Made by a program: the position numbers and the translations under genes | The notes under the pieces: model-generated | Database searches by the model: none | What the model was told of the DNA's origin: nothing | What the model saw: only the letters and a program-made list of their open reading frames with translations | NCBI GenBank assembly: GCA_963762965.1 | Contig: CAVXME010000001.1 | Span: 434,001 to 498,000 of the forward strand | Source of the DNA: DATBAX01 sp963762965 | Lineage (GTDB): Bacteria; Acidobacteriota; Terriglobia; Terriglobales; Acidobacteriaceae | Length of the DNA: 64,000 nucleotides | Reading direction: 5' to 3' | Part shown: positions 27,496 through 36,096 of the stretch, one piece after another | Position numbering within the stretch: the stretch's first letter is position 1 | How the letters are laid out: each line of letters opens with the position of its first letter

Positions 27496-28371
27496 ATGGG
27501 CAGAGCTTTACGAGCATTGGCGGAAGCCAAACGCGTACTCACTGGACGCCAGATGGCGCGCCGGGGAGCAACGATTTTTCCCGACGATGTTTACCTGGTT
27601 TCTTATCCGAGGTCGGGAAATACCTGGACCCGTTTTCTGCTGGGCAATCTTTTGCATCCGGACGATCCGGCGACATTTACCAATATCGAATCCCGGGTCG
27701 CCGAAATTTACTTCAATCCCGACCACGTGCTGCGAAAACTGCCCCGCCCTCGGCTGCTGAAGAGCCACGAAGCTTTCCATCCCAATTACCCAAGAATCAT
27801 CTGCATCGTTCGTGATCCCCGGGACGTCGCAGTCTCGTTCTATCACCACAACGTGAAGGCGCGGAATATTCCGGACACATATCCCATGGACGACTTCATC
27901 CCGCGTTTCATGCGCGCGGAATTCGATCCCTGGTGGGGATCGTGGGCGGACAACGTGATGAGCTGGATCAAAATGCGGGAGGGCAGAGACACTTTCCTGC
28001 TTCTGCGCTATGAAGACATGAAAGACAATCCACGGCGCGAGCTTCTGAAGATTGCCCGGTTTCTGCAAAAAGCCGGATTCCAAAATGTTGCAACTTCTCC
28101 AGAGAAACTGGCCCAGGCGGTGGAATTAAGTTCTCCGGAGAAAATGCGGGAGCTTGAAAAACAGGACGCCGGCAAGTACGCCCAGCTCAAGCAAACCCGT
28201 CAGGACAAGCCCTTCGTCCGCAGCGCTAAAGCGGGGGGATGGAAAACCGCGTTGTCGGAAAAATCCGTGGCGCTGATTGAGAAAGACTGGGGCCCCATCA
28301 TGCAGTCCCTGGGATACGCCCTGTCACGGGCTCCGCAGGAAAAGGAAGAAAGCCGGCTGGAAAGAGTTTGA
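27496..28371 (+). CDS. PAPS-dependent sulfotransferase (Sulfotransfer_1), copy A
   Basis: A 291-residue cytosolic sulfotransferase. The 5'-phosphosulfate loop is VSYPRSGNTWTRFLLGN near residue 36 and the 3'-phosphate-binding motif is IVRDPRDVAVSFYHH near 105, both intact. The Lys-Ser-His of RLLKSHEAFH matches the usual catalytic region. The C-terminal RQDKPFVRSAKAGGW corresponds to the second PAPS-contacting segment. It would transfer sulfate from PAPS to a hydroxyl or amino group of a sugar or other acceptor before export. Close paralog at 36097. PAPS supply and PAP removal are encoded at 14354-17763. Confidence 0.92.
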   Translation: MGRALRALAEAKRVLTGRQMARRGATIFPDDVYLVSYPRSGNTWTRFLLGNLLHPDDPATFTNIESRVAEIYFNPDHVLRKLPRPRLLKSHEAFHPNYPRIICIVRDPRDVAVSFYHHNVKARNIPDTYPMDDFIPRFMRAEFDPWWGSWADNVMSWIKMREGRDTFLLLRYEDMKDNPRRELLKIARFLQKAGFQNVATSPEKLAQAVELSSPEKMRELEKQDAGKYAQLKQTRQDKPFVRSAKAGGWKTALSEKSVALIEKDWGPIMQSLGYALSRAPQEKEESRLERV

Positions 28372-28492
28372 GAAGCTCAACTGAAGCTGCCGCTGCGCGT
28401 GAATCTTTGCGAACAACACCTTTTAGACTCAGAACCACGCACAAAACGTGAGATTCTGTCAGTCAGTTAATTGTCTGCCGTCCCAGTGAAAT

Positions 28493-29536
28493 ATGAGCTC
28501 GCAATTCATGGCAACCTTACCCTCGGAACAGACTGCCCTGGCAGAGCTCTTGCAGTCCACTTTCCCTGCGAGCCATGAGGTCAATTCCTTCCTGCCTGAG
28601 GTCCTGCGCTGGAAATATTTTTCTCCCCATCCCGATTGGACCGGGCCCCGGAGCTATGTGGTCAAGAAGGATGAAAGTATTGTGGGCCACGGTGGGATTT
28701 GGCCGCTGCGTTTTGCCGGCGCGAATGCGGAATTGAGTGTGATCCATTTGATTGACTGGGCAGCCAGCCGATCGGCAACGGGGGCGGGCGTTCTGCTGCT
28801 CAGAAAAATCGCCGGACTGGCCGATTTGCTTCTGACTGTTGGAGGCTCGGAAGAAACCCGGCGGATCCTGCCAAAACTTGGCTACCAACATTCCGGCGAA
28901 GTGAAATTGCAGGTTAAGGTGGTACGGCCGTGGTTGCAGTTTCGGACCGCTTCCGAACCCGGCTGGAAAGCCCCGGTGCGACTGCTGAGGAACACGCTTT
29001 GGAGCCTGCCTGCCTTGCCCTCACCCCCCACGGGCTGGCATGTTTCCCGGATTGCGCGTTTCGATTCGTCGGCGGACCCTTTGCTGAATCAACCCAAGCC
29101 AGAAACATTAACTTCGATTCGAACCATCGCGGGCCTCAACCACATTTTGAGTTGCCCCGCCGCCACATTCTCAGCATTTCTGATCTTCGAAGGCGCCCGG
29201 CTGCAAGGCTATTTTGTTCTCAGTCAGGTGGCAGGACAGACAAGAATTGCTGACATTCGTCTGGCCGCCGAGACTCCGGAAAGCTGGAAAGCCGCTTGTG
29301 TTCTGGCCGCCAGGACGGCGGCAGAAATGCCGGAAACTTGTGAGATTGCGGCTGGATTCTCGACGACCCTGGCGCATGAGGCGTTTGAGCAGGCGGGGTT
29401 TCGGGTACGGCAGACCTTACCCATTTTTTATCACGATCCGCGAAAAGTCCTGAAGTCTGTCCCAGCTCTGGATTTGAGCCTGCTCGATAGTGACGCCTGC
29501 TTCATGGCCAATCTCAAGCACCCTTTTCTTACTTGA
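28493..29536 (+). CDS. GNAT-fold acyltransferase-like protein
   Basis: A 347-residue protein with a two-lobed GNAT appearance: an N-terminal half (ALAELLQSTFPASHEVNSF, VVKKDESIVGHGGIWPLRFA, GAGVLLLRKIAGLADLLLTV) and a second half starting near residue 210. It resembles the acyltransferase at 34872 in layout. The N-terminal glycine loop (ATGAGVLLLRK) could bind acyl-CoA or acyl-ACP. It is likely an EPS-modifying acetyl- or acyltransferase. Tail-to-tail with the next sulfotransferase, with an eight-base overlap. No donor can be named. Confidence 0.65.
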   Translation: MSSQFMATLPSEQTALAELLQSTFPASHEVNSFLPEVLRWKYFSPHPDWTGPRSYVVKKDESIVGHGGIWPLRFAGANAELSVIHLIDWAASRSATGAGVLLLRKIAGLADLLLTVGGSEETRRILPKLGYQHSGEVKLQVKVVRPWLQFRTASEPGWKAPVRLLRNTLWSLPALPSPPTGWHVSRIARFDSSADPLLNQPKPETLTSIRTIAGLNHILSCPAATFSAFLIFEGARLQGYFVLSQVAGQTRIADIRLAAETPESWKAACVLAARTAAEMPETCEIAAGFSTTLAHEAFEQAGFRVRQTLPIFYHDPRKVLKSVPALDLSLLDSDACFMANLKHPFLT

Positions 29537-30545
29537 ACTCGCCTTCGGACAAGTCTGAACCATCTAGTTCGAGCGCCGATAGATTAGAAAATTTCCCTAC
29601 TGGCGTATTAACTTTCAGCCATAGTTTGGCGCTAAGTAGTCTCGGATAGACCGTGTGCAGGAACTTTCCTCGAATATTTGGTTTCCGCTCGGGTTCCGGG
29701 ATGGTCAAAACGTATCCCAACTCCTGCAAACACGGGCCGACCAGGCCTTCCAGGGCAGCAACTTCTTCTCGCGGCAATCTGTCTTTCCAACGATTTACCG
29801 GCGTAGCTTTTTGCTCAGGTTCTTCTTCTCGAAAAGACGAATTCGATTCGCTCAATCGTCCCAGGCCGGCGTTTTGAATGCGGTCATAGTCAAGGTCGTG
29901 TTGAAGAAATTGGCCTAAAGTCGCGAGCGTCCGGCGGGGGTCGGATACCAGCTCTTCGTAACGAATTTCGATGTAGTCCGCTGGTATTTGGCGTCCGTAA
30001 CGCTGTCCAGTGCGTACCATCCATTCCCAATAGACGGCGGTTTCGCGAATGCTCCTCGATTTCCGGTCCCAGGGAAATGGCTTGAAACCGTCCATCTTAT
30101 TGAGCGAAAGCGCGATGTCGCGCCCGTCACGAATGATATGAACGAAAAGAGCTTCCGGAATGTCCTTCTTTATCCTCATAACATGCAGGACGTTGTCGGG
30201 ATCATAGACGGCCCAGCGCCCAACGTTTTGACGGCGGGCGACTTCGTCCATCATGATGCGCATGAAATCGCCGCCGCTGTGGCAATCGGCGAGCACTTTT
30301 TCAGTCAATTGACCGGCATCCAGACCGGACCTGCGGAAGCCTTTGCTGCGCAGCCATGCTTCCATCATTCGCTTTCGATTTTCCAGCTTGTCAAAGCCGC
30401 CGAATCGTGGCATCAGGATTTTGTAAACCGGGAGAAATCCGCGATACACGGCGAAACCCCCGGCGGAGAGCAACGTGTCGTAAAGCAGGTTGGTCCCTGA
30501 ACGATGACAGCCCATCACGAAGACAGGAGATTTGCTGCGTTCCAT
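29529..30545 (-). CDS. PAPS-dependent sulfotransferase (Sulfotransfer_3 type)
   Basis: A 338-residue sulfotransferase of a different subfamily from the pair at 27496 and 36097. The phosphosulfate loop is at the very N terminus (FVMGCHRSGTNLLYDTLL), the 3'-phosphate motif is HIIRDGRDIALSLNKMDG, and a Trp/Tyr-rich acceptor region (AVYWEWMVRTGQRYG) follows. No signal peptide or membrane anchor, so it acts in the cytoplasm. It may sulfate another position or sugar than the other two. Start ATG 30545; upstream on this strand is the 260-base gap before the secreted paralog B gene. Confidence 0.88.
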   Translation of the reverse strand: MERSKSPVFVMGCHRSGTNLLYDTLLSAGGFAVYRGFLPVYKILMPRFGGFDKLENRKRMMEAWLRSKGFRRSGLDAGQLTEKVLADCHSGGDFMRIMMDEVARRQNVGRWAVYDPDNVLHVMRIKKDIPEALFVHIIRDGRDIALSLNKMDGFKPFPWDRKSRSIRETAVYWEWMVRTGQRYGRQIPADYIEIRYEELVSDPRRTLATLGQFLQHDLDYDRIQNAGLGRLSESNSSFREEEPEQKATPVNRWKDRLPREEVAALEGLVGPCLQELGYVLTIPEPERKPNIRGKFLHTVYPRLLSAKLWLKVNTPVGKFSNLSALELDGSDLSEGEFK

Positions 30546-30664
30546 GGCTGGTTTACTGTCCAGATTTGCCCCCGAATGGTTCGAACATGAGCTTGTCTGT
30601 GAGCGGAAGGTCAGTATAGCATCGCTTGTAGACGGGTCAGGGGTGTCCCTTTAGGGGACTGGAT

Positions 30665-30680
30665 GTGCAAGGAATTGCAC
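30665..30680. repeat. Small perfect inverted repeat in promoter region
   Basis: GTGCAA and TTGCAC flank a GGAA spacer. It lies in the divergent gap between the sulfotransferase (30545, minus) and the secreted protein (30808, plus), and so is placed like an operator. A weaker hairpin (GTCCC/GGGAC) is just to its left. No convincing -35/-10 pair is visible. Confidence 0.3.
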
Positions 30681-30807
30681 CTTCTGGAGGCGCATCTCTT
30701 TTATCCTCTATGATTTACAATCTGTTAAGGGGCTTGGGATGGCAGCGATCGTGTAGCTAACTCAAGGTTGGCCAAGGGATGCTTGGGGCGTGAGTTTAAG
30801 GAGTGAG

Positions 30808-32193
30808 ATGAGAGTTCAATACGCAACCATAACGCTCAGCCTGGGGATCATCCTATTGACCGCCGCCGGGATGGCGACTGACGCCAAAGCGCCCGCGCCC
30901 CAGGACAAGTCCTGTGGCCCCCCGAACTATTGCGCACGTACCGACCGCAAGGTCGAACCATACCCAGCCACTCCGCCAAAAATTGGCCCGGCTGGCTCCT
31001 CCGTCACCGATCCGAATTTTGGCACCCGCATTCTTCGCGTAACCGACAACAAAACCGATTCCAAACGGGATGGCGGAGCTCTGATGACGCCATCCTCGGC
31101 GGAACAGAATTCCTGGAACTCGACGAGCACCCGGTTCTATGTGGAAACCAGCGGTGGACAATACCTGCTCTACGACTTCGACCCGGCAACGATGACCGCC
31201 CACCAGAGCCATAGCCTGGGAACAGCCTGGGGCGGAGAACCGCAATTTGGCTACACCCAACCCAATATGATGTACGGGTTCGGTCCCCGCAGTACTGAAT
31301 TCCAACAATACGATGCCTCCAACGACAAGGTAACGATTCTGCATAACATCACCAGTTGCGTGAAGCTGGAAGCTGATGACATCGGGCACTCGATTACAGT
31401 TAGCGCCGACGACAATCGGATGGAGACTGGGGTGGGGCCGAAGCAAGGCGAAAACTACATCGTCTACATCTACGATCGTCAGAAGGGATGCCGCTGGTAC
31501 AACACCAAGACGGGGGAAATCGGCGGAAAATGGGGGCCCACAGGGACCACACCCATGCCGGACCGGTTCACCATTCATAACGTACGCATGTCGAAGTCGG
31601 GAAAATATGTGTACGTGGCCCGCGCCAATCCCCAGCCCCACCATCACTGGGTAATTTGGGAGGTCGACACCATGAACGTGGTGATTTGTCCGTCGGAATG
31701 TTCCGGACACCGGGCCCTGGGGTATTCCCATTTGCTCGGCCCTTCCGGCCAAAGCCACCCTATGGATTTGCTCATCCGGCCACTGAACAATTTGGAAGAG
31801 TCGCGACAACTCATTCCTGGGTTGGGCCGCACCGACGGTTATTGGTATGACCAGCATTTTTCCTGGAACAACGCCAATCCGGATGACACCAACCCCATTT
31901 GTCTCAGCACTTACCGCCCCAGTAACCCCGATACGCCGGGCACGCCTTTGGCGGTGGACGGGCCATGGGAAAACGAGGTCCTCTGCGTGGCAACCGACGG
32001 AAAAGATTCCAAGGTATGGCGTTTTGCGCATACCTTCAGTACGGCCAAGAATGGCTTCTGGTCAACGCCACGAGGCAACGTCTCCCCGGATGGGCGCTTT
32101 TTCATGTTCACCTCCGACTGGGAAGATCAATTGGGGGAAACTCCGAACGGCAAGAAATATCGCACCGACGTTTTTATTATCGAGCTGAAATGA
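30808..32193 (+). CDS. Secreted Cys-containing propeller-like protein, paralog B
   Basis: A 461-residue protein. The ATG at 30808 is preferred because AAGGAG lies just upstream and the product then opens with a signal peptide (ITLSLGIILLTAAGMATDA). It shares the order of motifs with the gene at 24620: SCGPPNYCARTD, TRILRVTDNK, SAEQNSWNSTSTRF, FGYTQPNMMYGF, YDRQKGCRWYNTKTGE, IHNVRMSKSGKYVYV and a C-terminal RTDVFIIELK. Strand-turn repeats such as NVSPDGRFFMFTSDWED suggest a TolB-like propeller. Probably periplasmic or exported; a role in EPS handling is inferred only from context. Confidence 0.77.
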   Translation: MRVQYATITLSLGIILLTAAGMATDAKAPAPQDKSCGPPNYCARTDRKVEPYPATPPKIGPAGSSVTDPNFGTRILRVTDNKTDSKRDGGALMTPSSAEQNSWNSTSTRFYVETSGGQYLLYDFDPATMTAHQSHSLGTAWGGEPQFGYTQPNMMYGFGPRSTEFQQYDASNDKVTILHNITSCVKLEADDIGHSITVSADDNRMETGVGPKQGENYIVYIYDRQKGCRWYNTKTGEIGGKWGPTGTTPMPDRFTIHNVRMSKSGKYVYVARANPQPHHHWVIWEVDTMNVVICPSECSGHRALGYSHLLGPSGQSHPMDLLIRPLNNLEESRQLIPGLGRTDGYWYDQHFSWNNANPDDTNPICLSTYRPSNPDTPGTPLAVDGPWENEVLCVATDGKDSKVWRFAHTFSTAKNGFWSTPRGNVSPDGRFFMFTSDWEDQLGETPNGKKYRTDVFIIELK

Positions 32194-32236
32194 CGAAAGA
32201 CGTGAAGAGAACACTGACCGGGAGCAAGCCAACGGA

Positions 32237-32680
32237 ATGAACGCTCCCGTGGCATCGATTGCTCTTGCCTGGTCGCCGCAAGGCACATTCCACCATGTGG
32301 GCTTTGTGGTAGCGTCCATCCAGGATTCGGTGCAGGGATTTGCCGAATCGCTGGAGGCCGATTGGGATGGCGTGATTACATACGACCCTAATCAGGTAGT
32401 GAGGGTTTCATTTCTTCGCAGCAAATTGGCGGCTGATCCCCTGTTTGAACTCGTTGAACCAGCCGGTGAGAAATCACCCGTGATCCCTTTCTTGAAGAAG
32501 GGCGGAGGATTGCATCATTTGTGTTACGAAGTGCCGGATTTGGAAAAGCAGCTGGAGCTGAGCCGCGCCAAGGGCGGCCTGATCACGCGCGCGCCCATGC
32601 CTGCCGAGGCTTTTGGCGGCCGGCGCATTGCCTGGGTCTATACCAAAAGTAAATTGCTGATCGAGTACCTGGAGCGCTGA
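32237..32680 (+). CDS. VOC-fold (glyoxalase/epimerase-like) protein
   Basis: A 147-residue vicinal-oxygen-chelate protein with two beta-alpha-beta-beta-beta units. Probable metal ligands are the His in TFHHVGFVV, the His pair in GGLHHLCYEV and the Glu in LLIEYLER, as in methylmalonyl-CoA epimerases. It lies 4 bases ahead of the FkbH-like gene on the same strand, so it probably acts in the same acyl-building step, for example on a carboxy-acyl intermediate. The true substrate is unknown. Confidence 0.8.
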   Translation: MNAPVASIALAWSPQGTFHHVGFVVASIQDSVQGFAESLEADWDGVITYDPNQVVRVSFLRSKLAADPLFELVEPAGEKSPVIPFLKKGGGLHHLCYEVPDLEKQLELSRAKGGLITRAPMPAEAFGGRRIAWVYTKSKLLIEYLER

Positions 32681-32684
32681 AGAA

Positions 32685-34577
32685 ATGACGTCCGACAGCA
32701 AGGTTCTAGACCTGCGCAAAGAAGCCGATGACTTCATCGCTGCGGGCTCGGCGAATCTTGCCGCTCTCCGGCTGGCTGAGCTCTGGCGCAAAGAAAGCGG
32801 CACGGGGACCGCCGCCTTCGTGGTTTCAAGATACGAAAAGCTGCGCGACAAGCTGCCGCTAACCCGCTATCGTCTCGCGATTCTGCGGTCATTCACGGTG
32901 GAACCAGCAATCCCGTTGTTGCGGGCGGCGGCGTTTGTGAATGGAATCGATCTCACCGTTCAACTCGGCGACTTCAATGCCTATGCGCAGGCGATTTTAG
33001 ACAAAGACAGTTCTCTCTACCGGTTTGCTCCCGACGGTGTGACTCTTGCCGTCCGCACTGCCGACCTCGCCCCGGACCTGTGGCAAGAATACGCAGACCT
33101 GGATGCGGATGCGGTGAACGCAGCCGTGAAGCGGGTCTCGAACAGCTTCCATCAATGGATGCGCGCTTTCCGGGAACGTAGTCAGGCTTCACTGATGGTT
33201 CACAATCTCGAGCAGCCGGCGCGACCAAGTGCGGGAGTGCTTGATGCACAGTTGGAATCCAGCCAATCGGCTGCGATTCAGCAGATCAACCGAGAAATCC
33301 ACCGCATCGTCAGCGAACATCGAGGAGTGTATTTGCTCGACTATGACGGCCTCGTCGCCCGCCATGGACGGCTGCGCTGGCGAGATGAACGGAAGTGGCT
33401 GACGGCGCGAATGCCGATCGCCGCCGACCAGCTCATCCAGTTATCTCGGGAATGGATGCGCTTCCTGGTACCGCTCACCGGAAAAATCGCCAAAGCGCTG
33501 GTCGTGGACCTCGACAACACGCTGTGGGGGGGCGTAATCGGCGAGGATGGTATGCAAGGCATCAAACTCAGCGCTGAATATCCCGGCGCAGCCTATCAAA
33601 ACTTGCAACGCGTTATGTTGGACCTGGCGCGCAGAGGAATTCTGCTGGCAATTTGTAGCAAGAACAATCTCGAAGATGCCATGGAAGCACTCGAAAGTCA
33701 TCCCGGCATGTTGCTGCGCCCCAAGAATTTTGCCGCCATGCGCATTAACTGGAACGATAAGTCGCAAAACCTGCGTGAGATTGCCGCTGAGCTCAACATC
33801 GGGATCGACTCGCTGGCCTTCATGGACGATAATCCCGTGGAGCGGGAGCAGGTTCGGGCTGCGCTTCCCGAAGTCGCGGTCATCGACATGCCGGATGATC
33901 CGGTGGAATATGGAACAGCCCTTCGGGAGTGTCCGGCGTTCGAACGGTTAACACTATCAACAGAAGACCAGCAGCGTACTTCGTTTTATGTTGCCGAGCG
34001 GGAACGCTCGCAGGCGGAGCAGGGCTTCCAGACCAAGGAAGACTTCTTCCGATATCTGGAGCAGGAAGCGGAGATCGCGCCGGTTTTACCGGAAACTCTG
34101 GCGCGCATTTCGCAGCTTACACAAAAGACAAATCAATTTAATCTGACTACGCGCCGTTATTCCGAGCCACAGATCGCGGAGATGGCGGCGAAGCCGGAGT
34201 GGCAAGTGCTTTCGATTCGGGTACGCGACCGCTTCGGAGATCATGGATTGGTGGGGGTTGCGATTACTCGTGACGAAAAGCAATCCTGCGAGATTGACTC
34301 CTTCCTGCTCAGTTGCCGTGTGATTGGCCGCACCGTGGAGACGGCGCTGTTGTCTTATCTTGCGCAATCAGCAGCTGCGCGTGGCCAGCAGCGTTTGTCG
34401 GGGTGGTTTTTGCCCACCAAAAAGAATGCACCGGCAAAAGAATTTTATTCGCAGCACGGATTTCAGCTGCACACGCAAAACGGCCAGGGCTCTCTATGGG
34501 AAATGGATTTGAAACAGCATCCCATCGCTTGGCCGGAGTGGATCAAGTTGAACAAAATTGACGGAGGAAACAATTGA
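32685..34577 (+). CDS. FkbH-like HAD-IIIC domain protein
   Basis: A 630-residue protein of the FkbH family. An N-terminal domain (1-260) is followed by a HAD phosphatase core with VVDLDNTLWGGVIGEDG near 272 (nucleophile Asp), AICSKNNLEDA and MDDNPVEREQVR, and a C-terminal GNAT-like domain (FLLSCRVIGRTVETALLSYL). In polyketide pathways, FkbH enzymes load a glyceryl unit from 1,3-bisphosphoglycerate onto an acyl carrier protein. The next gene, overlapping by four bases, is exactly such a carrier protein, so this is likely the loading enzyme for a glyceryl or related acyl group destined for the EPS. Confidence 0.9.
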   Translation: MTSDSKVLDLRKEADDFIAAGSANLAALRLAELWRKESGTGTAAFVVSRYEKLRDKLPLTRYRLAILRSFTVEPAIPLLRAAAFVNGIDLTVQLGDFNAYAQAILDKDSSLYRFAPDGVTLAVRTADLAPDLWQEYADLDADAVNAAVKRVSNSFHQWMRAFRERSQASLMVHNLEQPARPSAGVLDAQLESSQSAAIQQINREIHRIVSEHRGVYLLDYDGLVARHGRLRWRDERKWLTARMPIAADQLIQLSREWMRFLVPLTGKIAKALVVDLDNTLWGGVIGEDGMQGIKLSAEYPGAAYQNLQRVMLDLARRGILLAICSKNNLEDAMEALESHPGMLLRPKNFAAMRINWNDKSQNLREIAAELNIGIDSLAFMDDNPVEREQVRAALPEVAVIDMPDDPVEYGTALRECPAFERLTLSTEDQQRTSFYVAERERSQAEQGFQTKEDFFRYLEQEAEIAPVLPETLARISQLTQKTNQFNLTTRRYSEPQIAEMAAKPEWQVLSIRVRDRFGDHGLVGVAITRDEKQSCEIDSFLLSCRVIGRTVETALLSYLAQSAAARGQQRLSGWFLPTKKNAPAKEFYSQHGFQLHTQNGQGSLWEMDLKQHPIAWPEWIKLNKIDGGNN

Positions 34578-34825
34578 CAGCAACGACTTTTGAGCAGGTT
34601 CGCGGTATCGCATCCGATCTCTTCGCCATTCCGCCGGACCGCATCACCGCCGAGTCCTCCCCGGAAACCATCGAGAGCTGGGATTCCACCCAACATCTTA
34701 ATTTCGTGCTCGCGCTTGAAGAGAAATTCGGCTTCCAACTGTCGCCCGAGGAAATGGAGCAGATGCGCAACATCGGCGAGATCGTCAAACTGGTCGAGAG
34801 TAAGCTGCAAACGACTGCGAGCTGA
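34574..34825 (+). CDS. Acyl carrier protein
   Basis: An 83-residue carrier protein. The phosphopantetheine attachment Ser is in ESWDSTQHLNFV (Ser38; DST rather than the common DSL). It starts at a TTG overlapping the FkbH stop (TTGA), which points to translational coupling and a one-to-one partnership. It should carry the acyl group made by FkbH and hand it to an acyltransferase, most likely the GNAT-type protein encoded next. Confidence 0.9.
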   Translation: MTATTFEQVRGIASDLFAIPPDRITAESSPETIESWDSTQHLNFVLALEEKFGFQLSPEEMEQMRNIGEIVKLVESKLQTTAS

Positions 34826-34871
34826 TGCATTTCTAAACTGTGCCGTTCGCCGCAGACAGCGGCACCCTGCC

Positions 34872-35993
34872 ATGTCGATCGTGATTCAGCCTTATCGTGA
34901 AGAACACCAGTCGGCGGTTGAGCAGTTCAATGCGCGCCTGAAGCAAGGAGGCGCCGATCCTGAACTGGTTTTCTACCGTTATGCCGAACCGCGCTGGTTG
35001 CCGAAGACCGAAGGCAGCGGTCTGTATCAGGAATATTTCGTAGCGATGGACAATGGGACCGCGCTGGGCGGCTACGCTCTCAAGCATCAGAACTTCTATT
35101 TTCGTGATGGCACTGTCCGGCCGCTTGGTTACTATCACCATCCGCTTTCGGAAGGCATCGTAAACAAATCCTATGCCGCGGTGGGCAGCCTGCTGCTCAA
35201 AGACGCCATGAACCGGGCGCCTCTGCTGTATTGCCTCGGCATGGGTGGATACGACCGTCCTTTGCCGAAAATGCTGGTCCGGCTGGGCTGGAGTCATTGC
35301 CTGGTTCCGTTTTACTTCTGCGTGCTAAATCCTTATCGCTTTTTGCGGCAGATGCAGGCGCTGCGCAACTCGCCGGGGCGCAGGCTCTTAGCAAATTTGG
35401 CCGCGATCACTGGGACAGGATGGGCCGCGACGAAGACATTTCAAGCGGTCAGGCGATTCGGAAGACCCAAAGTCGAATCGTTTAGTGTCCAGGAAGTCGA
35501 AGAATTCTCCGACTGGGTGGACCCACTCTGGGAGCAATCGAAAAGTGAATACGTACTGACGGCAGTACGAGACAGCAAGACGTTGCGACGCCTCTATCCG
35601 GCCAGCGACAAGCACTTCACGCGGCTGCGAATCAGCCGCAACGGGAAAGATATCGGCTGGGCAGTCGTCGGGGAACGGCGTCAGGATCCGAAGTATGGCG
35701 CGCTGAAAGTTGGATCCATCGTAGATTGTTGGGCCTCACCAGAGGATGCGTTGCCCGTGGTGCAAGCGGCGGCGGCTGCTCTAAAACGGAGCGGGGTGGA
35801 TCTGACAGTTTCCAATCAAAGTCACGTGCTTTGGGGACGAGCACTTGAGCATTGCGGATTCATGACAGCGCAATCGAACTTTATTTTTGCAGCTTCGAAG
35901 AAACTGGCTGGGTTGCTGGAACCATTCGAAGAAAATAGAGCCCGCATTCATTTCACCCGCGCGGATGGAGACGGGCTGCCCCGCAATTTCTAG
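34872..35993 (+). CDS. GNAT-type acyltransferase of the FkbH cassette
   Basis: A 373-residue protein starting at ATG 34872; the frame is open from 34590 but that part overlaps the carrier protein and is a shadow. It begins like many GNAT enzymes (SIVIQPYREEHQSAVEQFNA) and contains a second GNAT lobe (KDIGWAVVGERRQDPKYGAL, ALPVVQAAAAALKRSGVDL). It directly follows the carrier-protein gene and is therefore the best candidate to transfer the carrier-bound acyl group to a sugar. It resembles the protein at 28493. Cytoplasmic, no membrane segment. Confidence 0.75.
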   Translation: MSIVIQPYREEHQSAVEQFNARLKQGGADPELVFYRYAEPRWLPKTEGSGLYQEYFVAMDNGTALGGYALKHQNFYFRDGTVRPLGYYHHPLSEGIVNKSYAAVGSLLLKDAMNRAPLLYCLGMGGYDRPLPKMLVRLGWSHCLVPFYFCVLNPYRFLRQMQALRNSPGRRLLANLAAITGTGWAATKTFQAVRRFGRPKVESFSVQEVEEFSDWVDPLWEQSKSEYVLTAVRDSKTLRRLYPASDKHFTRLRISRNGKDIGWAVVGERRQDPKYGALKVGSIVDCWASPEDALPVVQAAAAALKRSGVDLTVSNQSHVLWGRALEHCGFMTAQSNFIFAASKKLAGLLEPFEENRARIHFTRADGDGLPRNF

Positions 35994-36079
35994 AGAATTC
36001 TACTTTGCGTCCTTTGCGTCGCCTTAGCGAACTTTGCGGCTAAGAGCTTTTAACTGCAAAGTTCGCAAAGAAATTCTCT
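35992..36079. repeat. Imperfect palindromic intergenic repeat
   Basis: AGAGAATTCTACTTTGCG at the left end is mirrored by CGCAAAGAAATTCTCT at the right, with internal AACTTTGCGG/CTGCAAAGTT pairing. It starts at the stop codon of the acyltransferase and lies between convergent genes. The ctttgcg-rich text resembles a dispersed repeat and is unrelated in sequence to the palindromes at 13922 and 26227. Confidence 0.55.
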
Positions 36080-36096
36080 AAGGGCGCGAAGCGAAC

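Noticed and set aside
27242..27517. N-terminal extension of the second polysaccharide deacetylase
   Set aside because: Cys/His/Thr-rich text with no family similarity that overlaps the divergent sulfotransferase start.
34590..34871. N-terminal extension of the GNAT-type protein
   Set aside because: It lies over the acyl carrier protein in another frame and reads as Arg/Ser-rich shadow; a good ATG exists at 34872.
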